Counted from the first letter of the stretch, positions 35,283 through 45,231 are shown. The stretch is DNA of 64,000 nucleotides from Alicyclobacillus sp. SP_1 (GCF_024706985.1 NZ_JAMCCX010000050.1:109256-173255); one strand, 5' to 3'. Notes: generated by a model not told the origin, from the sequence alone. Translations and numbers: made by a program.

Positions 35283-36377
35283 TTGAATCAACAAAAACAG
35301 ACCATTGGCGTGGCCACCACAACCACGGTCAAAGACCGCGGGGGCACGGAACGGCCCGTCAGATATTACTGTGAAATGGCACAGCATGCAGAGCGCGCGG
35401 GATGGAGGTTGGCCATTTTCGACCCGTCTGACGTAAACTGGAAAAGCCAGCGCATGAGCGCATGGGTTCCAATCGCCAGCGACCGCGCCTTTGGACCGTG
35501 GCAACGTGAAGAACTTACTTTGCCTAGTGTAGTTTATGAGAATGTCTTTGTCCACCTGAACATTCAGGGCTATTCTCAGGCATTGAGACGAAATGCGCAT
35601 CGTTTGGGGATCCCGCTCTTTAACCCGGCCCTACCCAACAAATGGAGACTGACGCAGTGGTTGCAGACAGGCGATCTTCGGGCGTTTCTACCGAGCACAG
35701 AGCGCCTGCAAAGCACGCATGGGGCGTTGGCTCATCTTGACGATTGGGGAGTTGCTTATGTCAAACCCATCGGAGGGTACGGCGGACGAGGCGTCGTGCA
35801 AATTTGCTCTCTGGGACATGGAGCGTATCGAATTGCCTGGGACCGTTCTCTTCACTCTGTGCAGAGGGTGCGCAAAACCGTCAATAAGGAGCAGTTGATG
35901 CGTTTTTTTGAACAGAAATTACGCACCCCTCATCTTGTTCAGCGCGGCATCCCGCTGCTCGAAGTAGGTGGCCGAAAAGTCGATTTTCGGGTTGTCGTGC
36001 AACGTGGAGCCAAGGGCCAGTGGCACTCGGTTGGAGTCGTTCCCAAACTGGCTGCAAGGCATGGCGTGGTGACCAATTTGGTGGCCGGAGGGGAGCGCTG
36101 CTCATTGGAGCAGTTGATCACCCGTGCTGCACTCGAGGGGAAGTCGGTTCCGGCGGGGGATGTGGAAAATGCGGCGCTCAGAATTGCAGACTTTATTACG
36201 CGCCGTTGTCCGGACGCGGGAGTTTTAGGATTTGACATGGGACTTGAAGACAACGGAGATATCTATATGATTGAGATGAATCCAAAGCCTGCTCGGAGTT
36301 TGTTAACTGCTTCCATGCGTCGAGAGTCGGCAAAGTACAGTACCGACTTTGCTCGCTGGTTGGCACATCATCACTGA
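35283..36377 (+). CDS. YheC/YheD-family ATP-grasp protein
   Basis: An ATP-grasp ligase-fold protein of the YheC/YheD family, members of which are associated with the spore coat in Bacilli. Landmarks are VYENVFVHLNIQGYSQ (start of the family core), the ATP-binding VAYVKPIGGYGGRGV, FRVVVQRGAKGQW, LVAGGERCSL, and the metal-binding GFDMGLEDNGDIYMIEMNPKPA. TTG 35283 is selected because GAGGAG lies nine bases upstream; a GTG at 35274 abuts that site. The product is 364 residues, and the next gene follows at once. The biochemical substrate is unknown. Confidence 0.82.
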   Translation: MNQQKQTIGVATTTTVKDRGGTERPVRYYCEMAQHAERAGWRLAIFDPSDVNWKSQRMSAWVPIASDRAFGPWQREELTLPSVVYENVFVHLNIQGYSQALRRNAHRLGIPLFNPALPNKWRLTQWLQTGDLRAFLPSTERLQSTHGALAHLDDWGVAYVKPIGGYGGRGVVQICSLGHGAYRIAWDRSLHSVQRVRKTVNKEQLMRFFEQKLRTPHLVQRGIPLLEVGGRKVDFRVVVQRGAKGQWHSVGVVPKLAARHGVVTNLVAGGERCSLEQLITRAALEGKSVPAGDVENAALRIADFITRRCPDAGVLGFDMGLEDNGDIYMIEMNPKPARSLLTASMRRESAKYSTDFARWLAHHH

Positions 36378-36390
36378 GGAGATAAAGCGT

Positions 36391-38397
36391 TTGAAACCTG
36401 TGCTCGGTTTGAGAAAAATGGATGATGGAAGACTCGTCCGAAAACGGCTGAGACTATGGTTATCAGCGTTGGCTGGACTGCTTGTGCTGAGCGTATTTGG
36501 CATGACCATCGCCGAAGCTAAGCCACCCGCGGATGTGGTGACCCTCACGGCATCTGTTGGTTTCTCTGGATACTATGCGAATGAAGATTGGGTGCCAGTC
36601 ACCTTGCACATTCAGCATCGAGGTCCCACGGTGCAAGGCGTGATTGCTGTTCAGGTCGATCACTCTATTGGCCAAGCTGATATCGCGTCAGGAAGTTTGC
36701 AGTGGCCAATTCGGTTGCCGCACAATGCAGGGTTGACCAAGCAAATCAGTCTCCCAGGTCTGATGGTGACGGGGGCTGACGTAACCATCTACGTCGGAGG
36801 TAATGCCGTCGCCACCACGACATTGTCCGGCAACGCTTTGGGACACGTAGCCTTGGTCGCGGTTATTTCTAATACATTACAAAAAGCCGCTTACCTCACG
36901 GGTAGCAGCGATGGTACCAATCCAGTACAGCCCGTGGCCGTGTCTGTCACGAATTTTCCCCAGTCCACGGGAGCACTTGGCGGTCTCCAAGCAGTCACGG
37001 CCACGCCGAGAGACTTGAGCCAACTGTCCGCTCAACAATCGACTGCACTGTTAACTTGGATTCGCTTTGGCGGCATTTTGGTCGTGACGGGAACTGGCCA
37101 AACTGAACCTACTTCAGTGTGGAGAGGCTACATGCCCATCTTGCCTGGGCCGCAAAAACGCCTGCCCGGGGCGGCCTTGAGCGCCTTCGCCAATGTCACG
37201 GATTCGCCTGGAGACATTGTTGTTTCGGCAAAGGGCTTGTCGAAACGGGCTGAGACGTTCGCAAGTGAAGGCAACACGCCTTTGATTGCCAGCATGCCCA
37301 TCGATCGAGGGGTTATCTGGCAAACGTCCTTTTCCCCAAATCAAGGGAGTCTATTAGAGTGGTCGGGGAATCCGGCTATGTGGACAACCCTCCTACGCAA
37401 CAGTTCTGGCCATGGGCGCAGTGCCTTAGTCCAGCCACTGAATCCGAGTGGCGTATTGACTCTCACTGCGGTGCGAGATGCGTTGTCACCTCTGCGCGTG
37501 CCGTCCTTGAAATTTTGGGCGCTGCTGTTTTTTGCCTACTTGCTGTTGATTGGCCCCGGTGTCTTCACGTTGCTGCGCAAATCGGGTCGTGCGACTCTAG
37601 CATGGGTGCTTTTGCCCACGCTGTCGGTTGTCGTGACGGTCCTCATATACTCGTTCGGATTGGCGGTGCGTCCACCGGGATTGCTGAGTGATGCCGTGGG
37701 TGTCCTGGAGTTAGCTGGGAATGGGACGGGGGAGTCGTACGGGGTTCAGGCGTTTATGTCGCCCTTCCGCGGAGGATTGACCTTTCGCATGCCTCCAGGC
37801 ACGTTCGCGTTAACGCTCGATTCAAAAGGTGCTTCTGCCGACAAAGCGAATTTTATTGTACATCGGGCTACGGGAACTGTGGCGTCGTTTGGCACCGCTC
37901 CGCGCTGGAGCGTGCGGTATCTTTACGCGGTCAGTTCTCTGTCTGGTCAGGGGCGATTGCACTGTGAACTTTCATCCTCGTTTGGGCTGTTGATAGGAGA
38001 GGTGACCAACAGCACGCCATATCCGCTGCGTCACGTGTCGCTGTTTTGGCAAGACCGCATGTACACTCTGGGGAACCTCAATCCAGGCCAAACGGTCGAA
38101 GTCAACCGTTCCGTCGGACAAGCCCAGTCGTATCACAGTTGGTTGGCTGCTTACGGAGGGTACAATCACGACATCACACGCGGCATTGGCAGAAATCTCG
38201 CGGCTTTCGCGTCCACTGAGGGATGGCAGAATGACGAGGTGGGGGACAACGGTGCGATGTTGGTGGCCACGACGGATGCCCGTATTCCCACCCTTCCACC
38301 TGTTTCTGGGTCGCAAAAAATTGCTTCTTCGCAAAGCCTCGTGTTGGTGCGGGAGTTTACGGCGGTAGTCAACGATTCAGGGGGGCCGTTCGTATGA
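36391..38397 (+). CDS. membrane protein with large extracytoplasmic domain, ABC-transporter partner
   Basis: I do not recognise a named family. An N-terminal hydrophobic segment (LSALAGLLVLSVFGMTIAEA) is a signal peptide or anchor. A beta-rich extracytoplasmic domain of about 340 residues follows. Two transmembrane helices near the middle (FWALLFFAYLLLIGPGVF and TLSVVVTVLIYSFGLAV) are followed by a second extracytoplasmic domain up to the C-terminus. TTG 36391 has GAGGAG nine bases upstream, giving 668 residues. The stop overlaps the ABC ATPase gene by 4 bp, so the protein is probably a structural or regulatory partner of that transporter, similar in layout to ectodomain proteins beside ABC-2 systems. 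Confidence 0.6.
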   Translation: MKPVLGLRKMDDGRLVRKRLRLWLSALAGLLVLSVFGMTIAEAKPPADVVTLTASVGFSGYYANEDWVPVTLHIQHRGPTVQGVIAVQVDHSIGQADIASGSLQWPIRLPHNAGLTKQISLPGLMVTGADVTIYVGGNAVATTTLSGNALGHVALVAVISNTLQKAAYLTGSSDGTNPVQPVAVSVTNFPQSTGALGGLQAVTATPRDLSQLSAQQSTALLTWIRFGGILVVTGTGQTEPTSVWRGYMPILPGPQKRLPGAALSAFANVTDSPGDIVVSAKGLSKRAETFASEGNTPLIASMPIDRGVIWQTSFSPNQGSLLEWSGNPAMWTTLLRNSSGHGRSALVQPLNPSGVLTLTAVRDALSPLRVPSLKFWALLFFAYLLLIGPGVFTLLRKSGRATLAWVLLPTLSVVVTVLIYSFGLAVRPPGLLSDAVGVLELAGNGTGESYGVQAFMSPFRGGLTFRMPPGTFALTLDSKGASADKANFIVHRATGTVASFGTAPRWSVRYLYAVSSLSGQGRLHCELSSSFGLLIGEVTNSTPYPLRHVSLFWQDRMYTLGNLNPGQTVEVNRSVGQAQSYHSWLAAYGGYNHDITRGIGRNLAAFASTEGWQNDEVGDNGAMLVATTDARIPTLPPVSGSQKIASSQSLVLVREFTAVVNDSGGPFV

Positions 38398-39335
38398 TTT
38401 TCACGCAACATCTGACGAAGAAATATGGTCGCGTGACGGCAGTGGATCGGCTCAACTTGTCGATTCGCGAGGGGACTGTCTTTGGTATGGTTGGAGAGAA
38501 TGGTGCGGGCAAGACGACCACCTTGTCGATGCTCTCAACGCTGTCCACGCCCACATCAGGCCATGCTGTCATCAATGGCTACGATGTTGTCAAAAACCCA
38601 TCGGCGGTCCGTCACTCGATTGGATTTATGCCAGACAGTTTTGGCGTCTATGATGACTTGAGTGTCGACGAGTACCTGGAATTCTACGCCGACTGTTACG
38701 GGGTGGACAAGCGCGTTATCGCCACGCGTCGAAGTGACCTTTTGGAGCGAGTCGGGCTGTCCGACAAGCGGTCGACCTATGTCAATGCACTGTCACGGGG
38801 TATGCAACAGCGGCTTGAAATTGCCCGTTGTTTGATGCATGACCCTCCGGTCTTGATTTTAGACGAGCCGTCTTCTGGTCTAGACCCGCGCTCCCGCATG
38901 GACATGCGGGGGGTCTTGCGGGGCTTGCGGGAGGCAGGAAAAACGGTCATTATCTCGTCACACATTCTTCACGAGTTGGCGGAAATTGCCGATGAAATCG
39001 GCATTTTGCGGCGTGGAAAAGTGGCCGCTGTCGCTGCCGTCCAAGTGATGCTTCAACATTCTTCTTCGCAGCGGACTCTCTGGTTGGAATCGAGATCGGA
39101 CCCGTCTCTGGTTGAGTCGGTGCTCGCAGCAGACGGACACGTGACTTCGATGGAGTTCCGCGACGGGGGTGTGGAATTCGTCTACATGGGGACGTACGAA
39201 GGGCAAAGCGAATTGCTTGCTGCTTTGGTGGCGGCAGGAGTAAAGCTGACGCAACTAACCGAGCGCGCGACCGATATTGAGGCGCTGTTTTTGCGTTTGA
39301 CGTCCGAAGTGGGAGGGTCGTCTCATGATGCGTAA
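38394..39335 (+). CDS. ABC-2 type transporter ATP-binding protein
   Basis: The nucleotide-binding subunit of an ABC-2 exporter. It has Walker A GENGAGKTTT, Q-loop region HSIGFMPDSFGVYDDL, signature LSRGMQQRLEIARC, Walker B VLILDEPSSGLDP and switch histidine ISSHILHELAE. A C-terminal extension of about 90 residues follows, typical of CcmA/NatA-type subunits. The 313-residue gene overlaps both neighbours (4 bp and 11 bp), showing tight coupling with the ectodomain protein and the permease. The exported substrate is unknown. Confidence 0.92.
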   Translation: MIFTQHLTKKYGRVTAVDRLNLSIREGTVFGMVGENGAGKTTTLSMLSTLSTPTSGHAVINGYDVVKNPSAVRHSIGFMPDSFGVYDDLSVDEYLEFYADCYGVDKRVIATRRSDLLERVGLSDKRSTYVNALSRGMQQRLEIARCLMHDPPVLILDEPSSGLDPRSRMDMRGVLRGLREAGKTVIISSHILHELAEIADEIGILRRGKVAAVAAVQVMLQHSSSQRTLWLESRSDPSLVESVLAADGHVTSMEFRDGGVEFVYMGTYEGQSELLAALVAAGVKLTQLTERATDIEALFLRLTSEVGGSSHDA

Positions 39336-40161
39336 TCCAATTTTGCTCAAAGAATTTCGCCAACGGATGCGCACTGTGCGAGCACCGATGGTGGTCACGG
39401 GATATGTGGCCAGTATGGCTGTACTGACTTTCTTGTTGTTGTACGAAAATGTGCAGGGCCAGTTGTATCTCATTCAGCCGTCGCGCAGTGAACAAGTCTT
39501 TTTTGTGCTGTCTCTGTTGCAAATGCTTGTCGTCGCCTTTTTGACGCCAGCCTTTTCTGCCGGTTCGATGAGTGGCGAACGTGAGCGGCGCACGTTGGCG
39601 GTTCTCCTGACCACCCCTCTGTCGCCATTTTCCATTTTATTTGGCAAAGTGCTTGCGTCAAGTGCGCTGCAATGCCTACTCTTGATGGCATCACTTCCAC
39701 TCTACAGTCTGGTTTTCTTATTTGGCGGCGCTGTGCCTCAAGAGGTTGTTGCTGTGCTATTGTTTCAATTGTTCACCATTTTTATTGTGGCGACCATTTC
39801 TGTTATGTGGTCGACGATAGCGCTTCGCTCCGGTTGGAGCACGGTACTTTCTTATGCGACGGTATCGTTCATGATTTTGGTCACGGGCACCGTTGGATTA
39901 GGATTGCAGTCGTTGGCGAAAAATCCAGTAGACGGGTTTGCCGCTTCATGGGGACATACACTACTGTCACTGAATCCACTCTGGGTTGAGGCCGCATTGG
40001 AGAACGCGGTCCACGGCGGAACGCTTCCCTGGGTGACTTTTGCATTGTTTTATGTCATTATCGCACTTATTTTGACTCCGTTTTGCCTGTGGCGGCTTCG
40101 ACCGCAATGGCTCAGACGCATCCCCGGCGCAACGCGAATGAATGAACGAAATTACCAGTAA
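39325..40161 (+). CDS. ABC-2 type transporter permease
   Basis: The membrane subunit of the preceding ATPase. The N-terminus NPILLKEFRQRMRTVR is the cytoplasmic coupling helix found in ABC-2 permeases. Six hydrophobic helices follow, with the typical loop SMSGERERRTLAVLLTTPLSP between helices 2 and 3. Length is 278 residues. The start overlaps the ATPase gene by 11 bp. Similar permeases occur in gliding, copper-enzyme maturation and antibiotic export systems, so the substrate cannot be named. Confidence 0.88.
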   Translation: MMRNPILLKEFRQRMRTVRAPMVVTGYVASMAVLTFLLLYENVQGQLYLIQPSRSEQVFFVLSLLQMLVVAFLTPAFSAGSMSGERERRTLAVLLTTPLSPFSILFGKVLASSALQCLLLMASLPLYSLVFLFGGAVPQEVVAVLLFQLFTIFIVATISVMWSTIALRSGWSTVLSYATVSFMILVTGTVGLGLQSLAKNPVDGFAASWGHTLLSLNPLWVEAALENAVHGGTLPWVTFALFYVIIALILTPFCLWRLRPQWLRRIPGATRMNERNYQ

Positions 40162-40283
40162 CAGACTTGGAATGCGCAGGGAGAAGTCAGCGTTTGGTGT
40201 TCGCCGGTTAGGGGTCTGAGAATGGATGGCAGAGAAAACTTTTTTGCATCCGCGTGCGCGTACGTGGTGAATGGGGGAGCCAA

Positions 40284-40931
40284 GTGCATTTAGGATTCTT
40301 TTATGTTGCTGGAGGGATAGTGGTCGTCGGTGCCCTGTGGATAGGAATGAATGTTGCTATTGTCTCGTCTCGCCGCCGGCGCACAGTGACTGGAGACACA
40401 ATACCTTCGAAGCACGAGGCACAGACAGTGACAGTGCCTTCTTCGGCGCAGATGGAAGAGGCGGAGTCTGCGCCACTGCGCCCAAGTGGCAAAGCGGCGG
40501 AGCACCGTTCTGCGGCATCGTCTGCTTCAAGAGCGGAGCAGAGTACTTCCCGCGTGGCTTTGAAGCCAGCGTATCTGGCGCTGCATCCAGAATTCCATGC
40601 CGAGCCGTGGCGAGTCCGCTTGAATCATTTGCGGGAGACGAAAGGCGTTCTTGGCTGGGTCATTTTCCGAGACAATAAAGCACTGGCCGCTGATCGGTCT
40701 TACGAAGACGCGTTTCTCTCCACGCTTCGTCAGTACTATTTAGCTTCGCTGCATGTTCGCCGGGAGCTCGGTCTCGCTTGGATAGAGGAGGCAGGTGTGT
40801 TTGGCTCAGAAGGTGGCGTGCGGATTTTTGGCGGTGAGCAGGGAGCCTGGATTGCTGTCTTCGTCGAGCCTGGAGCACACCTGGAAGCTTGGCTTCATGA
40901 TGACTGGAGGGCTCCGCTCCGTTTGCCGTGA
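40284..40931 (+). CDS. membrane-anchored protein with roadblock/LC7-like C-terminal domain
   Basis: A single N-terminal transmembrane helix (LGFFYVAGGIVVVGALWIG) is followed by a low-complexity, alanine/serine-rich linker to about residue 90. A compact domain then has alternating helices and strands (RLNHLRETKGVLGWVIFRDNK then GVRIFGGEQGAWIAVFV) that looks like a roadblock/LC7 fold. GTG 40284 has GGGGGAG about five bases upstream; the open frame extends ten codons further. Length is 215 residues. It lies 120 bp after the ABC permease in the same direction and may belong to that system. The domain assignment is by eye only. Confidence 0.5.
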   Translation: MHLGFFYVAGGIVVVGALWIGMNVAIVSSRRRRTVTGDTIPSKHEAQTVTVPSSAQMEEAESAPLRPSGKAAEHRSAASSASRAEQSTSRVALKPAYLALHPEFHAEPWRVRLNHLRETKGVLGWVIFRDNKALAADRSYEDAFLSTLRQYYLASLHVRRELGLAWIEEAGVFGSEGGVRIFGGEQGAWIAVFVEPGAHLEAWLHDDWRAPLRLP

Positions 40932-41016
40932 TGTGAGGTCTTGACACGAGCGATGGCATACTGGCGCTTACCTTGTCGTAGACATGAAGGACAGGTCTTC
41001 GACAGGGGTGAAAACA

Positions 41017-42105
41017 TTGAGCACGGGCGTGGCAATTTTGTTCGCGTTGATGCTGATTTTGTTTGGGGCGGAGCTCTTTACGAACGCTGTCGAATGGCTC
41101 GGAGAATTGCTCGGTCTAGGTCAAGGTGCCATTGGGAGCGTGCTTGCCGCCATTGGGACCGCGTTACCCGAGACGGCCGTGCCAGCCACAGCCATCCTCT
41201 TTGGTACCAGTAAAGATGCAGAGAATATCGGGGTTGGTGGAATTCTCGGGGCTCCCTTTCTGCTTGCCACGATGGGTTCTCTCGTGATGGCCATGGCGCT
41301 GCTGCTAGCACGGAAACGCCCTTCCGGTCCCACGCTACAGCTGGGCAAATCGGGTTATGGGCGAGACATGAAATTCTTTCTCATAGCCTATGCTTTGGCC
41401 ATGGCGGCTGGCTGTCTCGCGAATCGGCGAATCCATCATGTCGTGGCTCTTGCGTTGGTGGGTATCTATCTTCTCTTTGTCGTCGTTACTGTGCGGGACA
41501 AGTCTGACCTTGGCACCGTCGAGAAACCTCATCACCTCTACCTCTCGTCGGGCAACTCAGAGCGGCCACGTCCCATCTTGGTACTCCTTCAACTAGCCAT
41601 GTCGCTTGGCATGATTATTGGCGGAGCGCACATTCTCACGGGAGCGGTCGAGCGTCTGTCCGGAAATTTACAGTTACCAGCATTTGTCGTTTCAGCGCTG
41701 CTCATCCCCCTCGCCACAGAACTCCCAGAAACGCTCAACAGTGTGGTCTGGATTCGCAAGTCGCGTGATTCTCTCGCTGTTGGCAATATCACGGGTGCGA
41801 TGGTCTTTCAAAGTACGCTCGTGCCTGCGCTAGGCATCTGGCTCACACCATGGCAACTCACGCCGGATGCAATTCTCACAGGTACGCTCACCATCGCTGC
41901 AGCAGCCTTCACACTAGGCGTGGTTCAGCTCACTGGGCAACTCACACCGTCGATGCTCATCATGGCATCCACACTCTACTTTGTTCTTCCGATGATCTCG
42001 CTGTCTGCCGCCTCTGGCAAGGTGCTCTATGTTGCGATTTTTGCCGGAGTGATTCTCCTACTGCTCGTGCTCGCCAGCAGGTCGCGGCAGTGGCGCGCGA
42101 CCTGA
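41017..42105 (+). CDS. CaCA-family sodium/calcium (cation/proton) exchanger
   Basis: An inner-membrane Ca2+/cation antiporter. The two alpha repeats that line the transport path are clear: AAIGTALPETAVPATAIL in the N-half and IPLATELPETLNSVVW in the C-half, each with the G/A-T-x-LPE signature. GNITGAMVFQSTLVPALG follows the second. About ten hydrophobic helices are present. TTG 41017 is preferred because AGGGGTG lies six bases upstream; an ATG at 40984 lacks a ribosome-binding site. The product is 362 residues. It stands alone between the ABC cluster and convergent hemL. Confidence 0.85.
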   Translation: MSTGVAILFALMLILFGAELFTNAVEWLGELLGLGQGAIGSVLAAIGTALPETAVPATAILFGTSKDAENIGVGGILGAPFLLATMGSLVMAMALLLARKRPSGPTLQLGKSGYGRDMKFFLIAYALAMAAGCLANRRIHHVVALALVGIYLLFVVVTVRDKSDLGTVEKPHHLYLSSGNSERPRPILVLLQLAMSLGMIIGGAHILTGAVERLSGNLQLPAFVVSALLIPLATELPETLNSVVWIRKSRDSLAVGNITGAMVFQSTLVPALGIWLTPWQLTPDAILTGTLTIAAAAFTLGVVQLTGQLTPSMLIMASTLYFVLPMISLSAASGKVLYVAIFAGVILLLLVLASRSRQWRAT

Positions 42106-42185
42106 CGCGTGGCAATCGTCCTCGAGGCGTGTGATTGGGGTTTCGAGCAGAGAATGCGACGCGCTGTGGCGTCCGTTTGTACCGT

Positions 42186-43490
42186 TCACTCGGTCATCGC
42201 TTGAAATGCCGAATCGACTGCCTCCAAAGTTTGCGCAATGTCCTCGTCAGTGTGAGCTGCAGAGACAAACCAAGCCTCGTACTTAGACGGGGCGATGAAG
42301 ATGCCGCGGTTGATTAGCTCACGGAAGAATCGCGCAAAAGCCCCGCTGTCCGTCTGGACGGCATCGTCGTATTGACGTACCGACCCGCTTCCAAAAAAAA
42401 CGGTGAACGCACCGCCGATCCGCTGAATGACCACGTTCTGTTGATGCTGTCGAGCGAGATGGTCGATGCCGTCTGCTAGCTCTTTGGCAAGTCGCTCCAT
42501 GTGCTCGTACACCCCTGGCTGTCGAAGGACTTCTAAACAGGCCAATCCTGCTTTCATCGACAACGGATTGCCAGCCATCGTTCCAGCCTGATACGCGGGG
42601 CCAAGAGGTGAGACAAGTTCCATAACGTCGCGCCTCCCGCCATAGGCGCCGATTGGAAGACCTCCGCCGATAATTTTCCCCAGCGCAAATAAGTCCGGAT
42701 GAACCTTGTAACGCTGTGCAGCCGTCCCGTAGTGAAAGCGAAAAGCCGTGATGACTTCGTCAAAAATGACAAGTGCAGAAGCAGCATGTGACATTTCAAT
42801 CACTTGACCTAGATAAGTATCGTCTTTGGGAGCGACAATCCCGAAGTTTCCCACAATGGGTTCGACCAGCACGGCGGCGACTTCTTTGCCGTGAACGGAC
42901 AGCGCACGCTCCAAGGCGTCCAGGTCGTTGAAGGGAACGGTGACAATGTCCGCCGCGATGTGCGCAGGAACGCCTGCGCTGTCTGGCACGCCGAGCGAAG
43001 ACGGACCAGACCCCGCGGCCACCAACATGGCGTCGGAATGTCCGTGATAGCACCCCGCGAATTTTATGATTTTCGTTCTTCCGGTCGCTGCGCGAGCCAC
43101 GCGAAGGGTCGTCATGACGGCCTCTGTTCCGGAATTGACAAAACGCAATCGCTCGAGGTCTGGAATGGCGGCCCGGAGCGTCTCTGCGAATTCAATCTCA
43201 GCAGGGCACGGAGTACCGTAGAGAATGCCGTGTTCGGTCGCCGCGCGAATAGCTTTCATAACGTACGGATGGGCGTGTCCGAGAACAGAAGGCCCGTATG
43301 CTGCCAGGTAGTCGATGTATTCATTGCCATCCACGTCTTCGAAGCGACTTCCGTAGCCCCTTTTCATCACAATCGGGGTTCCTCCACCGACCGATTTGAA
43401 GGAACGGGACGGGCTGTTGACTCCCCCTAAAATGCTTGCCTCTGCGCGCTGAAACCATAAGTGCGACTGTGTTCTTTCGCTCGTGTTCAT
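42186..43490 (-). CDS. hemL: glutamate-1-semialdehyde 2,1-aminomutase HemL
   Basis: Converts glutamate-1-semialdehyde to 5-aminolevulinate, the first committed tetrapyrrole precursor of the C5 pathway. It is a class-III aminotransferase: [10 protein letters not shown] near the N-terminus, [17 protein letters not shown], the phosphate-binding [22 protein letters not shown], and the PLP lysine (about residue 265) in [17 protein letters not shown]. It has 434 residues. It is monocistronic here, not in a hemAXCDBL operon, so it may be the second paralogue (GsaB type) seen in several Bacilli. Confidence 0.93.
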   Translation of the reverse strand: MNTSERTQSHLWFQRAEASILGGVNSPSRSFKSVGGGTPIVMKRGYGSRFEDVDGNEYIDYLAAYGPSVLGHAHPYVMKAIRAATEHGILYGTPCPAEIEFAETLRAAIPDLERLRFVNSGTEAVMTTLRVARAATGRTKIIKFAGCYHGHSDAMLVAAGSGPSSLGVPDSAGVPAHIAADIVTVPFNDLDALERALSVHGKEVAAVLVEPIVGNFGIVAPKDDTYLGQVIEMSHAASALVIFDEVITAFRFHYGTAAQRYKVHPDLFALGKIIGGGLPIGAYGGRRDVMELVSPLGPAYQAGTMAGNPLSMKAGLACLEVLRQPGVYEHMERLAKELADGIDHLARQHQQNVVIQRIGGAFTVFFGSGSVRQYDDAVQTDSGAFARFFRELINRGIFIAPSKYEAWFVSAAHTDEDIAQTLEAVDSAFQAMTE

Positions 43491-43655
43491 GCCGTGCCAC
43501 CCTTTCTCTCTCTTCGTCTGCTGAATGTACTATGCCAAAGCGTAGGAAGACAAGTCCAATGGATGAGGGCTCGCTTGGTAAGTTGAATGTACGACACTCG
43601 ACTGCTTGGGACCAGTCGCAGCCGAGTCGCTCCAGTTTTTAAGTCGACTGTGCGC

Positions 43656-43684
43656 TTGCGGATGGTCTCTCATTTTCCTACAAT
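43656..43684 (+). promoter_or_regulatory. sigma-A-type promoter of selA
   Basis: TTGCGG at 43656-43661, a 17-bp spacer, and TACAAT at 43679-43684. The predicted start lies about 40 bp before the GTG start codon of selA. Confidence 0.6.
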
Positions 43685-43728
43685 GGGCAGGATAGAGACG
43701 ATGTGCGGAGCGGAGGTGCCAGGCGACG

Positions 43729-45231
43729 GTGGACAAAACAGATGTATTGCGCCATTTGCCAGCGGTCCATCGCTTGCTCGCCGCAAAGGAAGCGAAAGTT
43801 TTGCTCGAAGAGTACCCATCGACCGTCGTGCGAATTGCCTTTGGGGAAGAATTGCAGCGCTTGCGGGAGTACATTTTGGCATTGGAGCCACAAGCAGACA
43901 GCGAGATCGACGAGAGGACTTCTGAACGGTCAGGACGTAACCATCTTGGGCCAGTGCCGCAGTGGGTGTCGTCTCAGATTGACATTCCCGCTATCGTTCA
44001 GCGCGTAGCCGAGCAATTGGCAAGAAAGTATGCTCCTTCGCTGCGCCCTGTGCTCAATCTGACGGGAGTCGTGATTCACACCAATCTCGGTCGGGCTCCA
44101 CTGTCGGCGCGAGCGCTGCAATCTGTCGTCGAGGTTGCGCAGGGTTACAGTACGCTGGAATTTCAAGTGGAAGAAGGGGCTCGTTCCTCTCGGCATGTCC
44201 ATGTCGAGCGGCGCATATGCGACATGACAGGCGCAGAAGCTGCTTTGGTGGTGAACAACAATGCGGCGGCCGTGTTCCTCGTGCTGCAAGAGATGGCCGA
44301 GGGCGGCGAAGCCATTGTCTCGAGAGGGCAATTGGTGGAAATAGGCGGCGCTTTTCGAGTGCCTGACATTATGGCACAAAGTGGAGTCGAGTTAGTGGAA
44401 GTAGGAACAACGAATAAAACACGGTTGAACGACTACGAGCGCGCCATGAGTGAGCGGACGCGTCTTTTGGTCCGCGTGCATACGAGCAACTTTCGCATTG
44501 TCGGTTTCACAGAAGAACCCGATTTAGTCTCTCTCGCTCAGTTGGCCCATCGCTACCAAATACCACTCTTTGAAGATTTGGGTAGCGGTGCCCTTTTCGA
44601 CTACGCAGAGAGGGGGATTGGTGATGAGCCTACCGTTGCGGCCAGTATCGCCGCAGGAGTCGACATTGTGACTTTCAGCGGAGACAAGTTGTTGGGCGGA
44701 GCACAGGCTGGCATCGTGGTCGGTCGGCGGTCGTACATTGACCGGATGAAGAAACACCCTTTATTGCGCGCTCTGCGCCCGGACAAAATGACGCTGGCCG
44801 CCTTAGAAGCGACGCTCATCGATCACCAGCGCCCCCATCCGGAGACGGACATTCCGGTTCTGCGCATGCTGACGGAGAGCGTGGATGACTTGCTTCAACG
44901 TGCCAATGCCGTGATGGATTTGTTGGAGGAGCATCGGCAATGGCTGACAGCCCTTCACTTTGAGGTCTGTGAAAACACCGCCAAGGTCGGTGGTGGTGCT
45001 CTTCCCTTGGTCGAATTGCCATCCGTAGCGATTCGCATCGCTTCAGAAAAGGTGGGGGCGACAACTCTCTCGCGACTACTTCGAACTGTGCCGGACGTTC
45101 CCATCATTGCCCGCATTGAGGATGATGCAGTCTGGCTGGATGTACGCACCCTACTGCCAGGTCAGGAGTTTCTGCTTGCAAAGGGACTCGCAGATGTGGG
45201 CCAGTCCCTCGTCAGCAGGGAATTGACATGA
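43729..45231 (+). CDS. selA: L-seryl-tRNA(Sec) selenium transferase SelA
   Basis: A PLP enzyme that converts seryl-tRNA(Sec) to selenocysteyl-tRNA(Sec) using selenophosphate. Family segments are an N-terminal tRNA-binding helical domain (residues 1-100), LNLTGVVIHTNLGRAPLS, NNNAAAVFLVL, SRGQLVEIGGAFRVP, GTTNKTRLNDYERA, and the PLP lysine (about 319) in FSGDKLLGGAQAG. At 500 residues it is a little longer than the usual 460-470. The start is GTG with GGAGGTG about 11 bases upstream. No selB, selD or tRNA(Sec) gene adjoins it, which is unusual because selA and selB are commonly paired. Confidence 0.88.
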   Translation: MDKTDVLRHLPAVHRLLAAKEAKVLLEEYPSTVVRIAFGEELQRLREYILALEPQADSEIDERTSERSGRNHLGPVPQWVSSQIDIPAIVQRVAEQLARKYAPSLRPVLNLTGVVIHTNLGRAPLSARALQSVVEVAQGYSTLEFQVEEGARSSRHVHVERRICDMTGAEAALVVNNNAAAVFLVLQEMAEGGEAIVSRGQLVEIGGAFRVPDIMAQSGVELVEVGTTNKTRLNDYERAMSERTRLLVRVHTSNFRIVGFTEEPDLVSLAQLAHRYQIPLFEDLGSGALFDYAERGIGDEPTVAASIAAGVDIVTFSGDKLLGGAQAGIVVGRRSYIDRMKKHPLLRALRPDKMTLAALEATLIDHQRPHPETDIPVLRMLTESVDDLLQRANAVMDLLEEHRQWLTALHFEVCENTAKVGGGALPLVELPSVAIRIASEKVGATTLSRLLRTVPDVPIIARIEDDAVWLDVRTLLPGQEFLLAKGLADVGQSLVSRELT

